Shown here: piece by piece, positions 1 to 8,759 of the stretch
Numbering within the stretch: the stretch's first letter is position 1
Layout of the letters: each line of letters starts with the position of its first letter
Assembly (NCBI GenBank): GCA_964509425.1
Contig: CAZDWZ010000012.1
Coordinates: 62,001 to 126,000, forward strand
DNA length: 64,000 nt
Source of the DNA: CAZDWZ01 sp964509425
Lineage (GTDB): Bacteria; Bdellovibrionota_C; UBA2361; SZUA-149; CAZDWZ01
Direction of reading: 5' to 3'
Translations under genes and position numbers: made by a program
Notes under the pieces: model-generated
Databases searched by the model: none
Seen by the model: only the letters and a program-made list of their open reading frames with translations
Told to the model about the DNA's origin: nothing

Positions 1-408
1 GAAGCCGAGTTTCGATCGGTGTGTCTCGGGTTCTCAACTTCTGCCGTTTCTCCTCCTGGATTTCATCCAAAATCTCTTCACTTCAGCGGGGCACCGCAGA
101 ACCAGCCTCTTCCTAGGGGCCAGCCTCTTTTAGGGCCGGCCTCGTCCTACGGTTTGTGCAAGGCCGGTACTCGCAGCTTTCATCCACAGAATTGGATCAC
201 ATCTTCTGAGAAATTCCTTCGATGACTCGAACGAACCGATCGTTTGTCATTCGGAAGCGGGATTCTTGGATATGTTGATGAGGCCGCAGGTCCTTCCTTC
301 ACATTAGTCTATCGTTGTTCTCGGAAGCGCAGTTTGATCCAAGTCGACCGAACGTCACGCGTGTATCCGCAATGAGGGGCGCCCGAAGAGGGCGCCAGGC
401 AGAATTAT
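1..408. other. Left-edge region without a supported gene
   Basis: An open frame runs in from the left edge on the plus strand to about position 225. Its translation is rich in Pro, Ser, Gly and Leu and resembles no family, so it could be the tail of a gene or chance. Around 102-145 the segment CCAGCCTCTT recurs 18 bp apart, followed by a related GGCCGGCC segment, giving a short degenerate tandem repeat. Nothing else is recognisable before the bestrophin gene. Confidence 0.4.
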
Positions 409-1365
409 ATGAAGAGACAACTCGATACGAATTCTCATTTCTCAAATGAAAAAGCTCTTTGGCTCTACGCTCCATTTGCCATTTTCCGATTCAGTTCGGT
501 GCAGGCGCTAATTCTCCCCATTTTGATGGTGCTGCTCTATTCCTGGATCTTGGTTTGGGTGGATGCGTATCACTACAATATCGCCGATCGGAGTGTCCCG
601 GTTATTCATTCTCTCCTAGGATTTGTGATCTCCATCATTTTGGTCTTTCGAACCAACACGGCTTATGAGCGATGGTGGGAAGCGCGAAAACAATGGGGAC
701 AGCTTCTCAATACGAGCCGCACCCTCTCGATGAAGCTAAACGCGTATCTGCCGATGTCGGAACGAACGTTAAGGCGCGAATTCCAAGTTTTGCTAAGCGG
801 ATTCGCTTCAGTTTTGAAGAATCACCTCAGGCGAGAAAAGCTCGATTTCAATTTCGAGATGGAAGAGAATGATTTCGTTTTTCTCGAGTCGGTGGACCTA
901 GCACCGCACCAGCCAAATCGAGTTGCCGGATTTCTTGTCTCACGAGTTATCGGACTGAAGCGGTTGGGGTATCTCAGCGAGGAAGAGTTGCTGACGCTAA
1001 ACAGTGATCTGAATTCTCTCGTGGATATCCTTGGTGCCTGCGAGCGAATAAAGAACACTCCGCCGCCGCGCTCGTACGTTCTTTTTATGCGAAAAATCAT
1101 ACTTCTGTATGTTGTGTCGCTTCCACTCAGCCTGCTCGGTGAATTCGGATTTGGAACCGTCCTCATTGCTCCGCTCGTGTTCTACATGCTTGCTGCCCTA
1201 GAGGCTTTCGCCGTTGAGATTGAAGATCCATTTGGCTATGAGGCGAACGATCTTCCCCTCGATACGCTGGCGGAGTCGGTGCGGATAAACGTTTCAGACT
1301 TGATTTCCTTGGAGGTCGTTCCTCTGAACGATGAGGACGCTCAATCGGTGCAATCCATGGGGTAG
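409..1365 (+). CDS. Bestrophin-family anion channel protein (YneE/UPF0187)
   Basis: An inner-membrane protein of 318 residues, the normal length for bacterial bestrophins, which form pentameric ion channels. The diagnostic stretch lies after the second membrane segment: RTNTAYERWWEARKQWGQL, around residues 84-102. Hydrophobic segments lie near 33-52, 64-83 and 226-262. The C-terminal part keeps the FGYEANDLPLD stretch typical of the family. The ATG at 409 has only a weak ribosome-binding site. A DUF2061 membrane protein follows on the same strand after about 70 bp, so the two may be co-transcribed. The family call is secure; ion selectivity cannot be read from the sequence. Confidence 0.92.
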   Translation: MKRQLDTNSHFSNEKALWLYAPFAIFRFSSVQALILPILMVLLYSWILVWVDAYHYNIADRSVPVIHSLLGFVISIILVFRTNTAYERWWEARKQWGQLLNTSRTLSMKLNAYLPMSERTLRREFQVLLSGFASVLKNHLRREKLDFNFEMEENDFVFLESVDLAPHQPNRVAGFLVSRVIGLKRLGYLSEEELLTLNSDLNSLVDILGACERIKNTPPPRSYVLFMRKIILLYVVSLPLSLLGEFGFGTVLIAPLVFYMLAALEAFAVEIEDPFGYEANDLPLDTLAESVRINVSDLISLEVVPLNDEDAQSVQSMG

Positions 1366-1436
1366 CAGCCCACGAGATTTGAAAAAATGACCACAAGTGT
1401 GTAGATTACTCGCACTCATTTGAGGCCACGTTGTTT

Positions 1437-1733
1437 ATGGCAAGCAAGCTTACCAAAGAATATCACGAGACAAACGTTCGATCGCTCTGTAAGGCCCTAT
1501 CCTGGCGAGTCCTTGGCTCGCTCGGGACTGGCACGATCGTGTTTGTCGCTACGGGAGACGCTGCCGGTGCCGCACTGGTCGGCAGCGTCGAATTTCTGCT
1601 GAAAATCTTCCTCTATTATTTTCATGAACGCCTTTGGGACTCGATTAACATCGGACGATTCGAAGTTCAGAAAAGGGAACAAGTTTTCGTGGCATCCGGT
1701 GAAATCGAGATTCCCGAGAAATCGCAGGCATAG
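1437..1733 (+). CDS. DUF2061 family small membrane protein
   Basis: About 98 residues. It matches the DUF2061 pattern of a conserved SLCKALSWRVLGSLGT segment leading into two short hydrophobic helices, then an FHERLWDSINIGR segment. DUF2061 proteins are small predicted inner-membrane proteins of unknown function, sometimes found near sulfate-assimilation genes; no such genes are adjacent here. I chose ATG at 1437 over the in-frame TTG at 1431. The C-terminal 20 residues are charged and probably cytoplasmic. It follows the bestrophin gene on the same strand. Confidence 0.85.
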   Translation: MASKLTKEYHETNVRSLCKALSWRVLGSLGTGTIVFVATGDAAGAALVGSVEFLLKIFLYYFHERLWDSINIGRFEVQKREQVFVASGEIEIPEKSQA

Positions 1734-1745
1734 GCACCTTGCCTC

Positions 1746-2327
1746 CTAAGCAGCAATTCTCTCGCGCATTTGCTGAAATTCCCTTGCGTAACGAACAAGT
1801 TTCTCACTGAATGCATCGACTCTGTTTGCGATCTTTGGGTCTATGGAGGCGTCTTCGGCCAAACTGATAGTCTGCTTTATGCTGGGAATGCTGACAATTA
1901 CGTCAGGCATGAGCCAGCCATGAAGCGCTCGTACCGCCATCATCATCTGGATAGTCGCACCGCTGTTCGCGAGCGCGCCGCCTCCCCCGATTAGGCCGAA
2001 CACACGTCCTTCAAGGTGTGCGCTCTCGTCCCGAAACGCCAACCAATCAAGGGCATTCTTCAACGCCCCCGACATACTTCCATGGTACTCTGGAGAACTG
2101 AGCACAAACGCGTCGGCTCCCCGGATGGTATGGAAGAGTCGTTGCACCGCGGGTGAAGAGGCCGTGCTCTGCCGCTCATCAAAAGTGGGCAAGCTCTCAA
2201 ACTGCTGGGAGAACATAACGAATTCGGCACCTTGCGTAACTATGCTCGAACCGACAAGCTTAAGCAGAGCGCGCGTTCTCCCGTCATCCCTCACTGTGCC
2301 ATCGATACCGACAATCTTAATTGTCAT
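1746..2327 (-). CDS. NADPH-dependent FMN reductase family protein
   Basis: A flavodoxin-fold oxidoreductase of about 193 residues. The N-terminal KIVGIDGTVR segment and the SSPEYHGSMSGALKNALDW motif near residues 92-110 (FMN phosphate binding and dimer contact) identify the family, which uses NAD(P)H to reduce FMN, quinones, azo dyes or metals. The start is set at 2327, where a GGAGG lies just upstream; a longer frame beginning at 2354 has no such site. It ends 13 bp from the convergent DUF2061 gene and lies downstream of the rhodanese-MBL gene on the same strand. It may therefore belong to the ArsR-controlled operon. The substrate is not predictable. Confidence 0.9.
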   Translation of the reverse strand: MTIKIVGIDGTVRDDGRTRALLKLVGSSIVTQGAEFVMFSQQFESLPTFDERQSTASSPAVQRLFHTIRGADAFVLSSPEYHGSMSGALKNALDWLAFRDESAHLEGRVFGLIGGGGALANSGATIQMMMAVRALHGWLMPDVIVSIPSIKQTISLAEDASIDPKIANRVDAFSEKLVRYAREFQQMRERIAA

Positions 2328-2346
2328 ACTGCTTTCCTCCAATTGC

Positions 2347-3282
2347 CTATTCAAGTGATTCTAGAAAAGAATTCAGCATTTCTCGCGCTCGATCCGGGAG
2401 AGGCGAATAGTGAAACGGATACACCGACCGAAATTCAAGATTCGCGATCTTTCGGAGTGAGTGCAGCTGCTCCGTAAAGTCGCGTGGAGATTCTTGCGAG
2501 GTGCGAAAATCGAAGACGTTATCCCTGTTCTCGCCTTGAAAATGGTCTCCAGAAAAAAGGGACTGCGTTCTTACATCAAGCAAGCAGCAGCTTCCCGGGG
2601 TATGTCCGGGAGTGTGGATAATCCTTAGATTCCTTGAGAGCTCCTCATCATGTTCAAGAAATCGAGTCGGGGCGCAGGCGAGCCAACCATTCTCCGAGTC
2701 CGCTCGATGAAGAATGACTTCGGCTCCGTGCTTCTTCCGGAGAGTATCGGCCGCACCTGCTGTGGGGCCATGAGTTAAAAAGACGGTAATCGGTTTGTCA
2801 AAGCTGAGAATGAAGTCCTCGTTCGCATCGGTGAGTGTTTGAGGTCCATCAACTAAAATCACTCGTTCATCATCCTCTATCAAATAGCTGCCGACGGAAC
2901 GGCCGTAAAAAGTCTGCATTGGAAAGCGAAAAGCGAATTCGGAGATTCGATGGTCGGGCGACCGAACGAGAAGCCCCCCTCTGGTCCGCCATTCTTCGAC
3001 GCCGCCCGAAAACTCCCAGAGATTCAAATACCCAAGCGATTCGAGCTCCGCATATGCCCGCTGGCTCGCCGGACAGAGAAAACTTTGGCAGAACGTTACA
3101 ATTTGCTCTTCTTTATTTGGGACAACACTGGATGCCCGTCTGCCGATTTCCTTCCAGCGAAGATTCTTGCTTCCGGGGATTGTTTCCCAAAGCCAGTATT
3201 CCTCCGCACGACAATCCAGCAGCAATGGGCCCTTATAGCTCTCAACGAGAGCGCGCAATTCGCTATAAGTTATCTCTCTCAT
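2347..3282 (-). CDS. Rhodanese-MBL fold fusion protein with degenerate metal site
   Basis: About 311 residues with two domains. Residues 1-105 form a rhodanese domain (LLDCRAEEYW, then a catalytic-loop-like segment with Cys65 and Cys70, then FSGGVEEW). Residues 120-311 form a metallo-beta-lactamase-like fold. Family members often act on sulfur species such as glutathione persulfide. The usual HxHxDH motif is not intact: it reads H171-GPTAG, so only the first His remains. The later ligands, His227 (TPGHTPGS) and Asp246 (SGDHF), are kept. The start at 3282 overlaps the stop of the ArsR gene as ATGA, which implies translational coupling. Hydrolase activity is doubtful, and a sulfur-carrier or sensory role is possible. 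Confidence 0.85.
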   Translation of the reverse strand: MREITYSELRALVESYKGPLLLDCRAEEYWLWETIPGSKNLRWKEIGRRASSVVPNKEEQIVTFCQSFLCPASQRAYAELESLGYLNLWEFSGGVEEWRTRGGLLVRSPDHRISEFAFRFPMQTFYGRSVGSYLIEDDERVILVDGPQTLTDANEDFILSFDKPITVFLTHGPTAGAADTLRKKHGAEVILHRADSENGWLACAPTRFLEHDEELSRNLRIIHTPGHTPGSCCLLDVRTQSLFSGDHFQGENRDNVFDFRTSQESPRDFTEQLHSLRKIANLEFRSVYPFHYSPLPDRAREMLNSFLESLE

Positions 3283-3623
3283 TTGCGGTACCGAATCTGT
3301 TTCACGGCGCTGTCGATGAAAACCTTCAAATCGAGGAGGGTGTCGCGGCGCGGCCGGCAGAATAAATGCCGACCTTGTCGCCTGCATTCGATGAGGCCGC
3401 CGTCCTCGAGATCTCGCAAATATGTAGAAACGGTCGACTGGGGCATTTCAAGCGCTGCCATCAGACCTTTTACGCAGGTTGCTTCCATTGCTTCGCGGTC
3501 ATCGTCGAATGTGCAGTCGCACCCCTCCTGCAAAATTTGAAGATAAAGCTTGAGGCGCAATGGATTCGCCAGCGCTTCAAAGATTTTTTCGAGGTTTTGT
3601 AAGGTGTCTTGTCGAGTTGTCAT
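3279..3623 (-). CDS. ArsR/SmtB-family winged-helix repressor
   Basis: A 114-residue winged-helix regulator. The segment ALANPLRLKLYLQIL (about 17-31) is the first helix pair. MPQSTVSTYLRDLEDGGLIECRRQGRHLF (about 59-87) is the recognition helix and wing. Three Cys residues (CDC near 35-37 and ATCVKGL near 50) lie between the first and second helices, where some ArsR proteins sense metals or persulfides. It is the first gene of a minus-strand operon with the rhodanese-MBL gene, overlapping by ATGA. A 19-bp perfect palindrome lies just upstream of the start and is the likely operator, so autorepression is expected. The effector is unknown; persulfide or sulfur stress fits the downstream rhodanese gene. 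Confidence 0.9.
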   Translation of the reverse strand: MTTRQDTLQNLEKIFEALANPLRLKLYLQILQEGCDCTFDDDREAMEATCVKGLMAALEMPQSTVSTYLRDLEDGGLIECRRQGRHLFCRPRRDTLLDLKVFIDSAVKQIRYRK

Positions 3624-3636
3624 ATATCGTAAATTT

Positions 3637-3655
3637 ATGATATATGATATATCAT
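3637..3655. promoter_or_regulatory. 19-bp palindromic operator for the ArsR repressor (predicted)
   Basis: The arms ATGATATAT and ATATATCAT are perfect inverted repeats around a central G, about 14 bp upstream of the ArsR start codon. Further AT-rich half sites (CATATATCGT, GCGATATGTC) flank it on both sides. Position, symmetry and AT-rich composition fit an ArsR-family operator. It also lies upstream of the divergent VOC gene, which may be co-regulated. Confidence 0.7.
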
Positions 3656-3712
3656 GAAAACGCGATATGTCAAAAACAAAATCATTGAAACGCCTTGCGG
3701 AGGGCTAATGTC

Positions 3713-4168
3713 GTGAAGATAGATGGTATTTTTGAAACTCACCTGACTGTGCAAAACCTCGATCGGTCGATTGCGTTTTACCGAGACACCCTCGGGCTCA
3801 AGCTCTTGAGGAGGAGTAACGAGAGGAATTTTGCCTTCCTTTGGGCGGGAGAACCCGGGCATTCCATGCTGGGCCTGTGGGAAGTAGGCACCGGCCCGCT
3901 TCGTCAGCATTTGCACTTTGCCTTTCGTGTCGGCCTCGACGCCCTTCTTCAAGCTCCCGTATTACTCGCGGAGAAGGGAGTAACGGCGCTTAATTTCGCA
4001 AATCAACCCACCGACGAGCCGGTGGTTTTCCCCTGGATGCCGGCAGCTTCTCTCTATTTTCAAGACCCAGACGGACATTCGATCGAATTTCTAGCGATGC
4101 TTGAAGAGCACGAGCCATTTGAGGCTGGGATGATGAGCTGGAAAGAGTGGAAGCTCGCCACAGCGTGA
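3713..4168 (+). CDS. VOC/glyoxalase-fold protein
   Basis: About 151 residues with the two-repeat vicinal-oxygen-chelate architecture. THLTVQNLDRSIAFYRDTLGLKLL is the first repeat. A second strand set ends in LYFQDPDGHSIEFLAML, the DPDGHxIE signature that supplies a metal-ligand Glu. A His in the first repeat (ETHLTV) is the matching ligand. Such proteins include glyoxalase I-like enzymes, dioxygenases and fosfomycin/bleomycin resistance proteins; the substrate cannot be assigned. The start is the GTG at 3713, with GGAGGG about 8 bp upstream. It is divergent from the ArsR operon and shares its operator region. An intrinsic terminator follows. Confidence 0.85.
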   Translation: MKIDGIFETHLTVQNLDRSIAFYRDTLGLKLLRRSNERNFAFLWAGEPGHSMLGLWEVGTGPLRQHLHFAFRVGLDALLQAPVLLAEKGVTALNFANQPTDEPVVFPWMPAASLYFQDPDGHSIEFLAMLEEHEPFEAGMMSWKEWKLATA

Positions 4169-4216
4169 GGCCGTGAATCGTCTTGCAGTCGCCACCGCTA
4201 CCACTGTGGTGGGGGT

Positions 4217-4250
4217 GGCGGAGGTCGTCCGCCTTTCCTTGTTGTTGTTT
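4217..4250 (+). terminator. Intrinsic terminator after the VOC gene
   Basis: A stem GGCGGA/TCCGCC around a five-base loop is followed by a T-rich tail (TTTCCTTGTTGTTGTTT). A second GC-rich hairpin (CGCCACC/GGTGGCG) lies immediately upstream and overlaps it, so alternative foldings are possible. The tail reaches the end of the convergent sugar transferase gene. Confidence 0.7.
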
Positions 4251-4857
4251 AGTGCCCCGTGACGAACACGAATAGGCTTCGGCCGAGAAGGGTCAGATCC
4301 AGCCAGAACGAGCATCGGGCCAGATATTCCGAATCCGACTTCACGAGTCGTGCTCGTGATTCATCATCAGAATCGTGGTGTCCTCGGAGTTGTGCCAAGC
4401 CAGTCATTCCAGGACGCACCTCAATTCTTCGAAGAGAGCAGGGGCATACGGCCATCGCACGCTCGTGGTGCGCAACCGAATGCGGTCTCGGACCGACTAG
4501 ACTCATCTGCCCGATGAGGACATGGAAGAACTGCGGAAGCTCGTCGAGTGCGGTGTATCGGAGGATTCCCCCGAAGCGAGTGACGACTCCGTCCTTCATG
4601 GATCGAAACTTCCACATCCGAAACTCGCGCCCACCACGGCAAATGCGCGTTTCGACGTAGCAGATCTTCCCCGCGAAGAGGATGCTGTTGATCGCCGCGA
4701 CAGACGTCATTGCGGGTGAGAAGAATGCCAGCAATAACAGTGAAGCGATGACGTCAAAGTACCGCTTACCTTTTCGCGTGTACCATGTCGTTTTCGTTTT
4801 CACCGAGCCGAGCTCGCATTTCTCGAGAGGACCGCGACACCGAAGTATCGTGTGCAT
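4249..4857 (-). CDS. Bacterial sugar-phosphate transferase (monotopic phosphoglycosyl transferase)
   Basis: About 202 residues, the short PglC-like form of the family that transfers a sugar phosphate from a UDP-sugar to undecaprenyl phosphate, starting glycan assembly at the inner membrane. A reentrant hydrophobic segment (about 33-52) is followed by WKFRSM (about 82-87), ALDELPQFFHVLIGQMSLVGPRP with the catalytic Asp-Glu pair, and RPGMTGLAQ. All family hallmarks are present. It stands alone here, with no glycosyltransferase next to it. It could prime the O-antigen whose capping and export genes lie near 47-50 kb, but the 42-kb distance makes that only a guess. Confidence 0.93.
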   Translation of the reverse strand: MHTILRCRGPLEKCELGSVKTKTTWYTRKGKRYFDVIASLLLLAFFSPAMTSVAAINSILFAGKICYVETRICRGGREFRMWKFRSMKDGVVTRFGGILRYTALDELPQFFHVLIGQMSLVGPRPHSVAHHERAMAVCPCSLRRIEVRPGMTGLAQLRGHHDSDDESRARLVKSDSEYLARCSFWLDLTLLGRSLFVFVTGH

Positions 4858-5229
4858 TTGGGAAACCTTTCAGTGAGGAACCAGCAGCTGCAATCGACTT
4901 GATTGAGTGCATAAATCAGGCGGACGCCTGCCTCGGAACGAGAGCGTAAGCTCCTACGCCGCAAGGCAACGTCGCATAGGTTTGGACCCAAAAAATTAAA
5001 AAGAGAGCAATCCGGAAAATTTGCCCGGAGAGTCGAGGCATGTCCGATTCCACTAATGAAATACTAAATGAAAAGAAGCAATCGGACTTTCGCTGTCTTG
5101 TTATCGTTGTGAGCTTTGGCAAAAATCAACAAACCCAGCGATTTCTGCATAACCCCGCGAAAAGTTACCAAGATTGCTGAACTCAGCATAAGTCGATTGT
5201 TGTCTTCAATTCAAAGAGGTCGCCACGCC
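4858..5229. other. Intergenic region with no supported gene
   Basis: This 372-bp stretch separates the divergent sugar transferase and small lipoprotein genes and should hold promoters for both. An open frame from 5116 continues into the lipoprotein, but its first 38 residues do not look like a signal peptide, so I treat it as untranslated. I see no clear hairpin or repeat. Confidence 0.4.
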
Positions 5230-5436
5230 TTGAACACGAAAGTTCTACTTCTTCTATTTTTTGTTCTCTTGGTTGCCGGAGGTTGTCGCCGAGGGCCGGT
5301 AAAGAAGGGAGTCTCAAGCATGGAACCGGCTAGAATGGGAGAGGGGATTCGCACACCAGAGGCAGTCGATCGCCAGCGGAGAGCGCTCTGTGCTCAGCAC
5401 GGAGATTCCAATTGTTCGAAGGTGCATGGATTCTAG
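5230..5436 (+). CDS. Small predicted lipoprotein
   Basis: A 68-residue protein starting at TTG 5230, with AGAGG about 11 bp upstream. The N-terminus (NTKVLLLLFFVLLVAGGC) is a textbook lipoprotein signal with lipobox VAGGC, predicting cleavage before the Cys and membrane anchoring. The mature part is about 50 residues, charged, with two further Cys residues near the end. I recognise no family. The longer frame from 5116 would bury the signal peptide, so the short form is preferred. Confidence 0.55.
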   Translation: MNTKVLLLLFFVLLVAGGCRRGPVKKGVSSMEPARMGEGIRTPEAVDRQRRALCAQHGDSNCSKVHGF

Positions 5437-5451
5437 AATCAGTAATTGGTC

Positions 5452-6009
5452 TCAGCTCGGAATGAGCACCTCTTCAAACCAGCTTTCGTGTGACTTCTCG
5501 GACACCCCTCCAAGATAAACCAGACTGAGCAAAAAACCCGACTGCACGACCAGATCTCCGGCACGAGTTGCTACCCCCGACCGGACAGACTCAACAATCG
5601 CCATACCGTTCGAAGAATTTACATAGCTGAGAATGAGCTCAGCTCCGGCAGAAAACGTCGCTGCCATTGCTTCATTCCTTGAGAGCGAGCCGATGTTCAA
5701 TCGCCGATTTCGCTTCTCGTACCAGACATCATTTGGACGGAAGCCCGGCATGTCGGAATAGTAGAATACAGACTCATCCAAAGGTTCATAGGCTTTCAGA
5801 GTCGTCACAAGGGCACTGACCTCGAGTTCCAGGAATGGCGTGATCCGCCCACCCTGAGCGACAGACATGAGAAGCGCTTTGTCGGGCAGCTCGGGACACG
5901 GCAAAAAAATGAGGCCTCGCCCGGTATGACACTCTCGGCGAATCAACCGCTCGAGATCGTCTGGATGACGAAGAATGATGTTCATTTCGAAACTTCGCGG
6001 CGATCTCAT
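5452..6009 (-). CDS. Hypothetical protein of about 185 residues
   Basis: The start is set at 6009, where AAGGGGA lies a few bases upstream; the frame is open further, to 6129. There is no signal peptide or membrane helix. The sequence alternates short hydrophobic strands (GLIFLPCP, ELILSYVN, DLVVQSGFLLSLVYL) with charged turns, suggesting a mainly beta fold. A segment resembling PFLELEVSALVTTLKAYEPL lies near the middle. It is divergent from lon, and its start lies about 220 bp upstream of the Lon start, so the two share a promoter region. I do not recognise the family. Confidence 0.65.
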   Translation of the reverse strand: MRSPRSFEMNIILRHPDDLERLIRRECHTGRGLIFLPCPELPDKALLMSVAQGGRITPFLELEVSALVTTLKAYEPLDESVFYYSDMPGFRPNDVWYEKRNRRLNIGSLSRNEAMAATFSAGAELILSYVNSSNGMAIVESVRSGVATRAGDLVVQSGFLLSLVYLGGVSEKSHESWFEEVLIPS

Positions 6010-6230
6010 TTTGCTTCCCCTTAGAACGGAGAGTGCGCTTGAGCGGAAACCTCTCCATGAGAACGAATCGTCAAATCCTGTCGAGAGTTTCCGGTAAGAA
6101 CGCTCCGAAGGTCTGCTGGCGTGCTTCACTAAGTTCCCTCGGGGGTACCGTCACGGCCAAGCGCTGTCCTCTTGATTTCTTACCGAACGGTAATTACGTG
6201 AGCTTCGTGCTCGAAAAACCCAGAGGACCT

Positions 6231-8636
6231 ATGAAAATCTATCCGGAACGGAATATTCCCATCCTTCAGACAGGTGAATACGTAATTTTCCCCGGCAATA
6301 TTCTTACTGTCGGTGTGGAGAGCGAACGCAGTTTACGGGCGGTAGACCTTGCGCGTTCCGAGGGAGATTGGATCATTGCGCTCGCCGATGGTCGGGGAGC
6401 TACATCCGAGGCGGGTTCCGAAAATCTGAGCGGAAAGAGGGTGTCTCCTCTATCCCGCGTTGGAGTGCTCGCAAGGATTCTCGACGTCAAATCGTCGCAA
6501 GGTTCGAAAAAAATCCTTTCGCTTTCTGCCGAAGAGCGATTTCAAATTACAGAGTTCGACTCGTCGGGAGAAATCTTTCGCGGAACCGGGGCCATCTTTC
6601 AAGACAAGACTGACCTTGACGACGAAACGAAACAATCCCTGTTGGAGAGCCTCAAATCCGAAACTCTCGAGCTGCTGGAATTTTTGCCTTCTGAGATTGG
6701 AAAGTTGGTCCGGCGGGGTGGATTACCCGATGACGTCATAAAACTCTCGTTTCTGGTTGCTCAACATCTCAATCTCCGAAAAGTTGAGGCGCTCGAAGTG
6801 CTGGAATCTGCGTCTCAGAAGGATCGATTGCTTAGGATTCTCGAACTGCTTGTTCGAAAGAAAGAGAACCTGCGATTGCAGTCGCGAATTCATGACACTC
6901 TTGCGAAGGGATTGGATAAGCGACAGAGGGAGGCGTTGCTCCGGGAGCAGATGAAGGCCATTCAAGAGGAGCTCGGCGAGGGAAGCGACGGAAAAGACGC
7001 GCCAAGCTATCGTGAGAAGATTGAAGCGGCAGGCATGCCCCATGATGTGAAAGCTGTGGCTCTTCGAGAGGCTTCGCGACTTGAGCGAATGGGTGAACAA
7101 TCTCCGGAGTCCCACGTGATTCGGAACTACCTCGACCTCCTCTGCGATATGCCTTGGACCGACTCGGGTGGAGATTCGATCGATCTTGAAGCGGCGCGGA
7201 TCGCGCTTGATCGGGATCACCATGGCCTTGAGAAGATTAAACGCAGAATTCTCGAACATCTCGCCGTGATGAAATTACAGCCCGAAAGGAAGGGGTCGAT
7301 CCTCCTGTTTGTTGGTCCACCGGGGGTCGGTAAAACGAGTCTCGGAAAGAGTATTGCGGAAGCGTTAAATCGCCAATTTGTTCGAGTTAGTCTCGGTGGT
7401 GTTCGCGACGACGCAGATATCCGCGGTCATCGAAGAACTTACATCGGAGCGTTGCCCGGTCGAATCATCGACGGCATTCGGCGTGCGAAGTCGAAGGATC
7501 CAGTTTTTGTGTTGGATGAGATCGATAAAGTTGCGAGAGGATGGGGCGGTGACCCGTCAAGTGCTCTCCTAGAGGCGCTCGACCCTGAACAGAACCAGAG
7601 CTTCCACGACCATTATCTTGATGTGCCTTTCGATCTCTCGCAGGTTCTTTTTATCGGTACGGCGAATTCTCGAGAGAATATTCCTGCACCTTTGCTCGAC
7701 AGGATGGAGGTGATTGAGCTCTCGGGATATACGGGCGACGAAAAGCTTCATATTGCGAAGAACCACCTTCTCCCCACGGAGTTGAGGTCTCATGCGCTTC
7801 AAGATCGGAGAGTCGAAATTTCGGATGCCGTGCTCGGCAAGATTATTGACGGCTACACGCGGGAAGCAGGTGTAAGAAATCTTCAACGCGAGATCCGCAA
7901 GGTCATTCGAGACTCGGCCCATAAGATCGCTCGAAATCCTGAGGAAGCAGTTGTCGTGGGGGAGGAAGCTCTCCACGGAATCTTGGGGCCGGTTCGGTTT
8001 GAAAGCGAAGCATTAAATTCTGAGAGCCGTGCTGGAGTCGTAACCGGACTTGCGTGGACACCGGTAGGGGGAGAGATTCTCTTTGTCGAAGCAGCACTGA
8101 TTCCCGGAGAGGGAAAAACCTTCGTGACCGGCCAGCTCGGAGAGGTGATGAAAGAGTCTGCACAAATTGCAGTTTCTCTTGCGAGGTCACGGCTCGATGG
8201 AGTTGTAAAATCGGTGATTCATCGGGATCGGGACATACATTTACACGTACCGGGAGGGGCAACACCAAAAGACGGCCCTTCCGCAGGAGTTGCGCTCCTC
8301 ACCTCAGTTGTCTCGATGATGCTCGATATCCCGGTGAGCAATCGAATGGCGATGACCGGCGAGATTACGCTCCGCGGAAAAGTGCTCCCGGTCGGAGGGA
8401 TAAAGGAAAAGGTACTTGCAGCGATTCGAAGCGGCATTACCGAGATCATACTTCCCGTTAAAAATGCGCGAGACCTTGAAGAGATCCCTGAAGACATTCG
8501 GCAATCCGTCAAGTTTTATTTTGTTTCCGACATCGAAGAGCTGCTCCGCAGGGTGTTCGGGGGAATTCTTCCGGAACGATTGCCGCATCCTCTGGCTCAG
8601 TTGCCGCTTGCTGTGGTCTCGGCCTCGACCGCCTGA
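6231..8636 (+). CDS. lon: ATP-dependent protease Lon (LonA type)
   Basis: About 801 residues, the usual LonA length. It degrades misfolded and regulatory proteins in the cytoplasm as a hexamer. It has an N-terminal substrate-binding domain (about 1-200), a coiled linker, and an AAA+ module with Walker A GPPGVGKT at 362-369 and Walker B containing Asp429-Glu430. The C-terminal protease domain carries catalytic Ser684 in DGPSAG and Lys727 in GGIKEK, the standard Lon dyad. The start at ATG 6231 has AGAGG four bases upstream; the frame is open back to 6033, but those 66 residues are not Lon-like. No ClpX lies upstream, unlike in many genomes. Confidence 0.97.
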   Translation: MKIYPERNIPILQTGEYVIFPGNILTVGVESERSLRAVDLARSEGDWIIALADGRGATSEAGSENLSGKRVSPLSRVGVLARILDVKSSQGSKKILSLSAEERFQITEFDSSGEIFRGTGAIFQDKTDLDDETKQSLLESLKSETLELLEFLPSEIGKLVRRGGLPDDVIKLSFLVAQHLNLRKVEALEVLESASQKDRLLRILELLVRKKENLRLQSRIHDTLAKGLDKRQREALLREQMKAIQEELGEGSDGKDAPSYREKIEAAGMPHDVKAVALREASRLERMGEQSPESHVIRNYLDLLCDMPWTDSGGDSIDLEAARIALDRDHHGLEKIKRRILEHLAVMKLQPERKGSILLFVGPPGVGKTSLGKSIAEALNRQFVRVSLGGVRDDADIRGHRRTYIGALPGRIIDGIRRAKSKDPVFVLDEIDKVARGWGGDPSSALLEALDPEQNQSFHDHYLDVPFDLSQVLFIGTANSRENIPAPLLDRMEVIELSGYTGDEKLHIAKNHLLPTELRSHALQDRRVEISDAVLGKIIDGYTREAGVRNLQREIRKVIRDSAHKIARNPEEAVVVGEEALHGILGPVRFESEALNSESRAGVVTGLAWTPVGGEILFVEAALIPGEGKTFVTGQLGEVMKESAQIAVSLARSRLDGVVKSVIHRDRDIHLHVPGGATPKDGPSAGVALLTSVVSMMLDIPVSNRMAMTGEITLRGKVLPVGGIKEKVLAAIRSGITEIILPVKNARDLEEIPEDIRQSVKFYFVSDIEELLRRVFGGILPERLPHPLAQLPLAVVSASTA

Positions 8637-8759
8637 GGCCGTCGGAGCACTTGAGGCGTTCAAATTCCTCCGGGACTTCGCGGGGGGTTCATATTCCGGC
8701 CGGCATATGTTATCGAGCCCGGAAATGCTCAACCCGCAAAGTCCCTTAGGAGAGTGGCA

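Noticed and set aside
19..225. 68-residue frame at the left edge
   Set aside because: Pro/Ser-rich composition without domain, signal or ribosome-binding site; it may be the tail of something outside but cannot be supported.
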